Shown here: piece after piece, positions 1-4,892 of the stretch
Position numbering within the stretch: the stretch's first letter is position 1
Layout of the letters: each line of letters opens with the position of its first letter
Assembly (NCBI GenBank): GCA_016183885.1
Contig: JACPDS010000177.1
Location: 1-6,974 of the forward strand
Source of the DNA: Armatimonadota bacterium
Lineage (GTDB): Bacteria; Vulcanimicrobiota; JACPDS01
Length of the DNA stretch: 6,974 nucleotides
Reading direction: 5' to 3'
The notes under the pieces: model-generated
Databases searched by the model: none
The model's input: only the letters and a program-made list of their open reading frames with translations
What the model was told of the DNA's origin: nothing
Program-made: the position numbers and the translations under genes

Positions 1-666
1 ACTTATAAATTATTTAAAGCTAAAGATTTAAAAAAAGACCAATCTTATTTTCTTTATTGTTTAAAAAAAGAAGATTTACCTAAAATTCTTTTTCCTTTAG
101 GCGATTTTACTAAAGAAAAGGTAAGAGCGCTTGCATTAAAAATTAATCTGCCGGTTGCCGGGAAGTTAGATAGTCAGGAAATTTGCTTTATTGAAAAAGA
201 TTATAAAAATTTTTTAAAAGAAAAATTTAAAGATAGAATAAAAAAAGGCAAAATTTTAAATCTGGAAGGAAAATTTTTAGGAACACACAAAGGCTTGCCT
301 TTTTATACAATCGGACAAAGAAGAGGTTTAGAAATTTCAGCGCCTGCGCCTTTATATGTAATTAAAATGGACATGGAAAATAATACTTTAATTGTAGGAG
401 AAGATAAAGCTTTATTCAAAAGAAAATTAACAGCTTCTGAAATAAATTGGATCTCTAAAAATTTTCTCTTAAAAGTCAAATCAAAAATTCGCTATAATAT
501 GAAAGAAAAAGAAGCCCAAATTTTTAAAGAAAATGAAAATAAAATTAAAGTAGTCTTTTCGTCAGCCGTACGGGCTATTACTCCCGGACAAGCGGTAGTT
601 TTTTATCAAGGCGATGAAGTTCTAGGAGGAGGAGTAATATCAGGCTCGGATTTTAAGGAAACCTAA
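1..666 (+). CDS. mnmA: tRNA-specific 2-thiouridylase MnmA, C-terminal part
   Basis: This is the last 221 residues of a reading frame open from the left edge and ending in TAA at 664-666. The N-terminal ATP-binding PP-loop domain and the first catalytic cysteine lie outside the window. The visible part carries family hallmarks in order: KDQSYFLY (residues 12-19), LFPLGDF (30-36), DSQEICFI (58-65), whose Cys62 matches the second catalytic cysteine, GTHKG (96-100), YTIGQRRGLEIS (102-113), and the C-terminal beta-barrel ending in TPGQAVVFYQGDEVLGGGVI. The enzyme puts sulfur on C2 of the wobble uridine of Lys, Glu and Gln tRNAs in the cytoplasm, using ATP and a persulfide on the catalytic cysteine. 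The gene converges on the TPR gene, with 36 bases between the stop codons. The identification is secure; only the start is missing. Confidence 0.97.
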   Translation, partial: TYKLFKAKDLKKDQSYFLYCLKKEDLPKILFPLGDFTKEKVRALALKINLPVAGKLDSQEICFIEKDYKNFLKEKFKDRIKKGKILNLEGKFLGTHKGLPFYTIGQRRGLEISAPAPLYVIKMDMENNTLIVGEDKALFKRKLTASEINWISKNFLLKVKSKIRYNMKEKEAQIFKENENKIKVVFSSAVRAITPGQAVVFYQGDEVLGGGVISGSDFKET

Positions 667-677
667 CGGAAAAATAA

Positions 678-694
678 TTTAAAACTCTTTTAAA
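678..694. terminator. weak AT-only hairpin between convergent genes
   Basis: TTTAAAA (678-684) and TTTTAAA (688-694) form a 7-bp stem with a CTC loop between the convergent mnmA and TPR stop codons, followed on the plus strand by a T-rich run. The outer segments AAAATAAT (671-678) and ATTATTTT (702-709) could lengthen it. A stem with no G-C pairs is a poor intrinsic terminator, so this is suggested mainly by position. Confidence 0.3.
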
Positions 695-702
695 ATTTTA
701 TA

Positions 703-1371
703 TTATTTTTTTATCTTTTTAGGTTCTTTTTTTGTTTTTTCTCCTAAAATTTTTAAATTTTGTTCTAATTTTACAATTTCTAAAGTATTTTTTTCCGCTT
801 TAGCGATTTCAAGAGCGGTTTTAAATTGCTTTTGAGCTTCTTTTTTATCTCCTGATTCTATCGCTATTAAAGCTAATATTTCATAAGCTTTAATATTTCC
901 CGGATTTATTTCAATTAATTTTTGAATTTTATCTTTAGCATATTTAAAATTCTTCTTTTTATAATAAAGATAGCTTAAAGCTAAATAATATTCGCTATTT
1001 TTCGGTTCTATCCGGAGAGCTTTTATTAAAAAACCTTCGGCTTCTTTAAATTTATTTTGCAGTAAATAAACTTCGGCTAAATGATACATGGAAAAAGTAT
1101 ATTTAGGGTCATATTTTAAGGCTTCAGTATAATATTTAACCGCTAAATTTAACTTTTCACTTTTCTCGTAATTATATGCTAAATTACTTAAAAAAAGCGG
1201 ATTTTTAGGGTCAATTTTTACTTGACTTTCCCAATAATTAATCTCTTCTTGAAGATTATTCTGGGGCGTTTTATTTAAAGGAGTTTGTTTAACATTAGGA
1301 CTAAAATTTATTATTATTCCTATACAAGAAATTCCAAAAATAATCGTTAAAATCCATGCGGCCCAAATCAT
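703..1371 (-). CDS. membrane-anchored TPR-repeat protein
   Basis: This 222-residue protein has one hydrophobic segment at residues 2-22, a polar linker to about 45, then four consecutive tetratricopeptide repeats at about 57-90, 91-124, 125-158 and 159-192. Each shows the spaced Leu/Ala/Tyr pattern and the terminal DP, EP or NP turns (YDPK, IEPK, INPG). The tail is very Lys-rich (EKTKKEPKKIKK). TPR arrays are protein-interaction scaffolds, and no catalytic domain is seen. The gene begins 40 bases after the stop of the FliA-like sigma gene, so the two are probably co-transcribed and a role in motility or envelope assembly is possible but unproven. Cys16 follows GIS, which is not a good lipobox, so a membrane anchor is likelier than a lipoprotein. 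No clear SD precedes the ATG. The same frame stays open upstream and would encode a strongly basic stretch (see findings), so the true start is uncertain. Confidence 0.8.
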   Translation of the reverse strand: MIWAAWILTIIFGISCIGIIINFSPNVKQTPLNKTPQNNLQEEINYWESQVKIDPKNPLFLSNLAYNYEKSEKLNLAVKYYTEALKYDPKYTFSMYHLAEVYLLQNKFKEAEGFLIKALRIEPKNSEYYLALSYLYYKKKNFKYAKDKIQKLIEINPGNIKAYEILALIAIESGDKKEAQKQFKTALEIAKAEKNTLEIVKLEQNLKILGEKTKKEPKKIKK

Positions 1372-1411
1372 TAAAGTTTTTTGTTTTTTTTCTTTACGGG
1401 ATATTTTTTTA

Positions 1412-2161
1412 TTATTCTAATAAGTCTCTTAATTTTTTAATTATACGCATATGCATCTGGGAAATTCTTTGTTTTGTAACTTTTAAACTTTTAGCAATTT
1501 CTTCAAAGGTTTTTCCCTCAAAATAATGCCATTTAATAATTTTTTGTTCTCTTTCTTCTAATAAATTAATGACTTTCATTAAATTATCTCTTTGCTCTTT
1601 AAATTCTATATCTAATGAAGGATCGGAAATACTTTGATCTTCAATTGTATCTCCAATTAAAATAGTCTCTTCATTAGACAAAAAAACTGCAGGCTGATCT
1701 AAAGAAAGCATATAAATACAAGCTAAGTTATTAATTAAATCGTAAATTTCTTCGGCGCTAAGATGTAATTCCTTAGCTAATTCTTCCTTAGTGCCAGTTC
1801 TTCCATAAAGGGAGCTAAATTTATCCATAGCTTTTTGCAATGCTCTGGCTTTTACTCTAGTGCGTTCAGGAACCCAATCTAAATCGCGCAGACCATTTAA
1901 AATTGAACCGCGAATTACTGAAACAGCGTAAGTTTCAAATTTAACGCCTACATTAAGATCAAAGCGTTCAATAGCTTTAATTAAACCAAAAACTCCATCA
2001 TTTACTAAATCTTCTAATTCAAAACTACTGGGGAGTTTTCTAAAAACTCCTAAAGCAACATTTCTTACTAAAGGAAGATAATATTTAATTAATTGTTCTT
2101 TATTTTTTGAAGCAGGTTTTTTTCTATAACTATTCCAATATTTTAAAATTTCTTCTTCCAA
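1412..2161 (-). CDS. fliA: RNA polymerase sigma factor, FliA/SigD/WhiG class
   Basis: This 249-residue sigma-70 group 3 protein matches the usual length of sigma-28. Region 2 (about 20-95) includes LEDLVNDGVFGLIKAIERFD, the core-binding and -10 recognition helices, and VIRGSILNGLRDLDWVP, which is characteristic of the FliA/WhiG class. Region 3 is at about 100-145 (KEELAKELHLSAEEI). Region 4 is at about 195-246, with a helix-turn-helix KTFEEIAKSLKVTKQRISQM that would contact the -35 element. FliA directs transcription of late flagellar and chemotaxis genes and is normally held back by the anti-sigma factor FlgM, which is not seen here. The start is TTG at 2161: no ATG lies upstream before the in-frame stop at 2180-2182, and a GAGG SD sits five bases before it. 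The flagellar rod operon lies upstream on the same strand, supporting a flagellar rather than a sporulation (WhiG) role. Confidence 0.93.
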   Translation of the reverse strand: MEEEILKYWNSYRKKPASKNKEQLIKYYLPLVRNVALGVFRKLPSSFELEDLVNDGVFGLIKAIERFDLNVGVKFETYAVSVIRGSILNGLRDLDWVPERTRVKARALQKAMDKFSSLYGRTGTKEELAKELHLSAEEIYDLINNLACIYMLSLDQPAVFLSNEETILIGDTIEDQSISDPSLDIEFKEQRDNLMKVINLLEEREQKIIKWHYFEGKTFEEIAKSLKVTKQRISQMHMRIIKKLRDLLE

Positions 2162-2165
2162 AAAA

Positions 2166-2170
2166 ACCTC
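2166..2170 (-). promoter_or_regulatory. ribosome binding site fixing the TTG start of the sigma gene
   Basis: On the minus strand GAGGT ends five bases before the TTG at 2161. No ATG or GTG is available upstream before the stop codon, so this site decides the unusual start. Confidence 0.7.
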
Positions 2171-2244
2171 TTTTATTTCTTAATATTTAATTTGACTTAT
2201 TTTACTTTTTCTATTTTTTTTCCTGCTTTAATACCAAGAGAGCA

Positions 2245-2280
2245 ATCATAATGATATAAAATAGTCTAATTCGAGAATTA
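2245..2280 (-). promoter_or_regulatory. candidate promoter/operator of the sigma-TPR operon
   Basis: On the minus strand TATGAT (2245-2250) resembles a -10 box. Seventeen bases upstream, where a -35 would lie, is an inverted repeat TAATTC-GA-GAATTA (plus-strand reading, 2267-2280; two 6-bp arms around GA). No TTGACA-like -35 is present, so if this is a promoter it may depend on an activator or be controlled at the palindrome. It is placed about 85-120 bases before the sigma start codon. Position and symmetry are the only evidence. Confidence 0.3.
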
Positions 2281-2290
2281 TTAATCAATA

Positions 2291-2467
2291 GGAAAAAAGG
2301 GGAGTGTTTTCGCTTCGTACTCCCTCGCGGACAAAACTAGAGGCTCGCTTTCGCTGCGAAATCCAAACTCGCCTTTCGGCTTCAAACAAGGATTTCGTGG
2401 ACGCTCCGCTCGCCTAGTTTTGGTTGCCGCTTGTGTCGTAAATTCGCTCAAACATCCCCTTTTTTCC
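2291..2467. repeat. GC-rich imperfect palindromic element (MITE/REP-like or structured RNA)
   Basis: The outer arms GGAAAAAAGGGGA (2291-2303) and TCCCCTTTTTTCC (2455-2467) are perfect 13-bp complements, extended by TGTTT/AAACA (2305-2309 with 2450-2454) after a one-base bulge. Inner pairings nest in order: GCGG (2327-2330) with CCGC (2427-2430), CAAAACTAG (2332-2340) with CTAGTTTTG (2414-2422), CGAAATCC (2357-2364) with GGATTTCG (2390-2397), and an apical GCC-TTTC-GGC (2371-2380). The core 2311-2440 has 71 G or C in 130 bases, far above the surroundings, and is rich in TCGC/CGCT words. It carries no credible gene. The nested complementarity argues for a mobile palindromic element or a folded RNA. 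I do not recognise it as a named family, and copy number cannot be judged from one window. Confidence 0.75.
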
Positions 2468-2520
2468 TCTTTTCAACATCTCTGGTTATTTAATATATCT
2501 TTTGATTGAAACTTAGTATA

Positions 2521-2566
2521 AATAATAAAAAAGAGCCTTATTTTCTAAAGCTCCTTTTTTATTATT
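2521..2566 (-). terminator. intrinsic terminator of the flagellar rod operon (possibly bidirectional)
   Basis: AATAATAAAAAAGAGC (2521-2536) is complementary to 2550-2566 except for one bulged base, with a 13-base loop. Read on the minus strand it is an A-tract, a GGAGC/GCTC stem end, then TTTTTTATTATT, the layout of a rho-independent terminator. It lies 25 bases beyond the flgJ stop. The A/T symmetry would also allow termination from the plus strand. Confidence 0.8.
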
Positions 2567-2591
2567 TATTTAAAATATAATTATAATAAAT

Positions 2592-2891
2592 TTATTCAAC
2601 AATATCTTTCATCTGTTGATAAAGTATATTAGCTAATCCTATTCCGCTATCAGTTTTAGCTAAAATTTGGGCTCTTTCAGTATCTAACATTTCATTAAAC
2701 ATTTCTTGATCCTGTCCTTTTCCAAAAAAATCTGATTTAGGAATACTCTTTCTCATTTGGGAAAAGACTTGATTAATTAATAAAGCTTCAAATTCCTGAC
2801 ATACTTCTTTTAATTTAGCTTCTTCTTTTTGTTTGCTTTGAGTTTGCTGTATATTCTTCTCAATTCCCTGAGGATTAATGCCTTCAATCAT
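2592..2891 (-). CDS. flgJ: flagellar rod-binding protein, FlgJ N-terminal type
   Basis: This 99-residue protein consists almost wholly of the rod-binding domain found at the N-terminus of FlgJ. Visible hallmarks are the CQEFEALLINQVFSQMRKS helix (31-49), FFGKGQDQEMFNEMLD (55-70) and the AKTDSGIGLANILYQQM helix (78-94). FlgJ caps and scaffolds the growing rod. Many proteobacterial FlgJ proteins are about 300 residues because a peptidoglycan hydrolase domain is fused at the C-terminus. That domain is absent here: the stop is followed directly by the operon terminator, so this looks like the natural single-domain form, not a truncation. A separate muramidase would be needed to open the wall. The ATG at 2891 has GGGGAG eight bases upstream and lies 26 bases after flgG. 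It is the last gene of the rod operon. Confidence 0.93.
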   Translation of the reverse strand: MIEGINPQGIEKNIQQTQSKQKEEAKLKEVCQEFEALLINQVFSQMRKSIPKSDFFGKGQDQEMFNEMLDTERAQILAKTDSGIGLANILYQQMKDIVE

Positions 2892-2917
2892 TTATTTCTC
2901 TCCCCTTTCTTATATAT

Positions 2918-3700
2918 TTAAGCCTTTTTCATTTGATTGGCGATTCTCATCATCTCATCGGCTGACTGAACTCCCTTTTGACTAATTTCAAAAGCTCTTT
3001 GGGCTTGTAAAATACTTACCATTTGTTCCACAACATTCACATTCGATTTTTCTAAATACCCCGGAGCTAATAATCCTAATCCTTCGGTATTTGGTTTTCC
3101 AAATTGTTTTCCCCCGGCTAAAGCTTCATAATTATAAAGATTAATTCCCATCGAACGAAGACCGGCAGGATTAAGAAATTTAGTTAATTTTATAGTGCCT
3201 AAAACCAGAGGCTTGTTTTGAGAAAGAGGTGTGCCCTCAACATCGCCATTAGACTTAATAATAACATTAGTAATATTTTTAGCAATTTTTATAGGCTGAT
3301 TATTTACTCCTATAATCTTAAAGCCGGCTTTATTAACTAAATATCCTTCTTTATCTAAAGTTAAGGAACCATCCCTGGTATAAGCTGTCCCTTCAGAAGC
3401 GGCTACTTCAAAGAAACCGTCTCCTTGAATAGCTAAATCAAAATTATTCTCAGTTTTCTGAAGCATTCCTTGAGTAAAAATCTGCTGAGTAGAACCGGAA
3501 CGCACTCCCAACCCAATTTGAGTGCCTCCCGCTTCCTCCATGCCTGGGCTCTCCATATCTACATAAAGTAAATCCTGAAAATCTACTCTGGATTTCTTAT
3601 ATCCTGTAGTTTGAACATTGGCTAAATTCTGAGAGATATTATCAATATTTAATTGTTGAGCAATCATTCCCGATGCGGCGGTATAAAGAGCTCTCATCAT
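2918..3700 (-). CDS. flgG: flagellar distal rod protein FlgG
   Basis: The 260 residues equal the classical FlgG length. The N-terminal rod motif MRALYTAASGM (2-12), followed by NISQNLANVQTTGYKKSR (21-38), is the coiled-coil D0 segment shared by rod and hook proteins. The segment about 43-80 (DLLYVDM to GVRSGSTQQIFTQG) is the FlgG-type insertion. NNFDLAIQGDGFFEV (85-99) and AYTRDGSLTLDKEGYLV mark the D1 domain. The C-terminal D0 helix contains GYLEKSNVNVVEQMVSILQAQRAFEISQKGVQ (214-245). FlgG forms the distal rod of the basal body after export by the flagellar type III apparatus. The start has two adjacent ATGs; AAGGAGG lies nine bases before the first, making it the better choice, though the family often begins at the second. 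It sits 31 bases after flgF and 26 before flgJ. No flgH or flgI follows. Confidence 0.96.
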   Translation of the reverse strand: MMRALYTAASGMIAQQLNIDNISQNLANVQTTGYKKSRVDFQDLLYVDMESPGMEEAGGTQIGLGVRSGSTQQIFTQGMLQKTENNFDLAIQGDGFFEVAASEGTAYTRDGSLTLDKEGYLVNKAGFKIIGVNNQPIKIAKNITNVIIKSNGDVEGTPLSQNKPLVLGTIKLTKFLNPAGLRSMGINLYNYEALAGGKQFGKPNTEGLGLLAPGYLEKSNVNVVEQMVSILQAQRAFEISQKGVQSADEMMRIANQMKKA

Positions 3701-3731
3701 AAAATTTATCCTCCTTATTTATTTTAATTTT

Positions 3732-4487
3732 TTATCTTACTCTGCCGGTTTCATTAACTGCTTTTCCTAAAACTTCATCTTGAGACTGCATTAATTTTTG
3801 ATTAGCTTCATAAGAACGCATAATAGCAATCATATCCACCATTTCTTTTAAAACATTTACATTAGCCATTTCTAAATATCCCTGTCTAAGAGTATAATCC
3901 GCGGAAACTTTAGCTCCGCTTGAAGCTAAAAAATTACTTTCTCCCGTCTTTTTTAAATTATCCTGCTGGGAAAAAGTAGTGATTAAAATTTGATCAATTT
4001 CTTTTCCGTCTATTTTAATTTTCCCGTCATTTGTTAGCAAGAAATTAGTTCCTTTAAATTGAATAGGTTTGCCCTTTTTCCCTAAAACATACGAACCGTC
4101 TTGAGCTATTAAATATCCCTGATTATTTAATCTAAAAGAACCATTGCGGGTAAAAGCAATCCCTTCTTTAGTTTGAAGAGTAAAAAATCCTTTTCCGTTA
4201 TCGTCTAAAGCTAAATCAAAATTATTCCCGGTTTCTTTAAGTTTGCCCTGTCCAAAATATGTAACTGTTGAAGTTTGCAGACCGCTATTTAAATCATTGA
4301 CTCCTCCTGTCTGCATAATATCTCCCATTCCCAATTGCTGATTAACAAGATCGGTAAATGAAGAAATTAAAAGAGTGTCTTTGCGAAAACCAGCGGTATT
4401 AACATTAGCTAAATTATTTGCCACGACATCTTGTTTTTCCATCATAGCTTTCATTCCCTGAGCAGCCATTTTCATTCCGTCTAACAT
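3732..4487 (-). CDS. flgF: flagellar proximal rod protein FlgF
   Basis: This 251-residue paralogue of the adjacent FlgG has the length typical of FlgF. The N-terminal D0 segment reads MLDGMKMAAQGMKAMMEKQD then VVANNLANVNTAGFRKD (21-37), the flagellar basal-body rod signature. NNFDLALDDNGKGFFTLQT (88-106) and AFTRNGSFRLNNQGYLIAQDG (111-131) form the D1 core. The C-terminal helix has LRQGYLEMANVNVLKEMVDMIAIMRSYEANQKLMQSQDEVL (200-240). It lacks the FlgG-type insertion, which is why I call it FlgF; it could also be described simply as a second FlgG-like rod protein (FlhO type). The protein is exported through the flagellar secretion system to form the proximal part of the rod. The start has GGAGGT ten bases upstream. 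The gene begins 22 bases after the stop of the small protein gene and shares its operon. Confidence 0.9.
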   Translation of the reverse strand: MLDGMKMAAQGMKAMMEKQDVVANNLANVNTAGFRKDTLLISSFTDLVNQQLGMGDIMQTGGVNDLNSGLQTSTVTYFGQGKLKETGNNFDLALDDNGKGFFTLQTKEGIAFTRNGSFRLNNQGYLIAQDGSYVLGKKGKPIQFKGTNFLLTNDGKIKIDGKEIDQILITTFSQQDNLKKTGESNFLASSGAKVSADYTLRQGYLEMANVNVLKEMVDMIAIMRSYEANQKLMQSQDEVLGKAVNETGRVR

Positions 4488-4509
4488 AAAATTTTACACC
4501 TCCAAAATC

Positions 4510-4671
4510 TTACCTGGATTCTTTCCATGATTCATTTAATTTATAAACAAAACTTAAAGCTTCAAAAATTATTTTGTAAACCGGAAGAGGTATATTTAAA
4601 ACTCCTCCGCTAGAATCATATTTTATAAATATTTCTGGATTTTCATCTTCTGGATTATTTTTATTAATCAT
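4510..4671 (-). CDS. uncharacterised 53-residue protein heading the flagellar rod operon
   Basis: I read this gene directly from the minus strand: ATG at 4671, 53 codons, TAA at 4510-4512. An ideal SD, AAGGAG (4677-4682), is five bases before the ATG, and the stop is 22 bases from the flgF start, so the spacing matches the rest of the operon. The protein has an acidic, Asn/Pro-rich start (NPEDENPEIF, 6-15), a SSGGVLNIPLP turn (20-30) and an amphipathic, aromatic-rich stretch VYKIIFEALSFVYKL (31-45), ending KESR. It has no signal peptide, transmembrane helix or cysteine. I do not recognise a family. As first gene of a rod operon it may be a chaperone, regulator or rod-assembly accessory; that is inference from position only. 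The SD, start, stop and spacing together make it very likely to be translated. Confidence 0.82.
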   Translation of the reverse strand: MINKNNPEDENPEIFIKYDSSGGVLNIPLPVYKIIFEALSFVYKLNESWKESR

Positions 4672-4676
4672 TCTTT

Positions 4677-4700
4677 CTCCTTAGGTTAATTATAACTAAG
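4677..4700 (-). promoter_or_regulatory. promoter -10 and inverted repeat upstream of the rod operon
   Basis: On the minus strand a perfect TATAAT lies at 4689-4694, followed by the AAGGAG SD at 4677-4682. Transcription would begin near 4682-4683, giving a leader of only about 12 bases. No good -35 is seen 16-18 bases upstream, and no sigma-28 box (GCCGATAA) occurs. The -10 lies in the centre of an inverted repeat, CTTAGGTTA (4680-4688) and TAACTAAG (4693-4700), with one bulged base. A repressor bound there would block both polymerase and the SD. Promoter function is inferred. Confidence 0.5.
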
Positions 4701-4726
4701 AGGTTTTACCATTTTATTAATATTTT

Positions 4727-4748
4727 GTTAACTTTTTGTTAACTTTTT
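4727..4748. repeat. tandem 11-bp repeat GTTAACTTTTT, two copies
   Basis: GTTAACTTTTT occurs exactly at 4727-4737 and again at 4738-4748, preceded by TTTT. The palindromic GTTAAC cores are one 11-bp period apart, so they face the same side of the helix, as cooperative operator sites often do. They lie 33-54 bases upstream of the rod-operon -10 and also upstream of the divergent transporter gene. A related GTTAA occurs at 4685-4689 next to the -10. A chance product of AT-rich DNA is possible. Confidence 0.55.
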
Positions 4749-4817
4749 AAGTTTTTTGCTTTCTAAAAATAACAAATTTTGAAGCGTTTTAAAAAATCAA
4801 AAATTACTATCTTTTTT

Positions 4818-4823
4818 TATAAT
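4818..4823 (+). promoter_or_regulatory. candidate -10 box for the transporter operon
   Basis: A TATAAT on the plus strand lies 69 bases before the transporter start. The expected -35 position reads AATCAA, which is weak, and a second near-match TATAAC lies at 4838-4843. In such AT-rich DNA TATAAT is common, so this is only a suggestion supported by the divergent gene arrangement. Confidence 0.25.
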
Positions 4824-4892
4824 TATATCATAAAAATTATAACTAATTCAAGCAGGTAAATATTTAAGAAAAAAAGAATTATTTTATTTAAG

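Noticed and set aside
295..666. A separate 123-residue protein starting at the ATG-like codon near 295
   Set aside because: The same frame is open to base 1 and encodes conserved MnmA motifs upstream, so this is an internal codon of mnmA.
2304..2417. 37-codon GTG-started frame in the GC-rich palindrome as a gene
   Set aside because: It has no spaced SD, and the sequence is explained better by the nested complementary arms; kept only as an observation.
2291..2467. CRISPR array or tRNA/rRNA gene as an explanation of the GC-rich block
   Set aside because: There are no regularly spaced direct repeats, and no cloverleaf or rRNA core sequence; the structure is one nested inverted repeat.
2291..2467. 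Target-site duplication flanking the palindrome
   Set aside because: The bases immediately outside the arms (AATCAATA on the left, TCTTTTCA on the right) do not form a convincing direct repeat.
4672..4892. Sigma-28 or sigma-54 promoter for the rod operon
   Set aside because: I found neither a TAAA with a properly spaced GCCGATAA nor a GG/GC -24/-12 pair on the minus strand; only a sigma-70-like TATAAT is visible.
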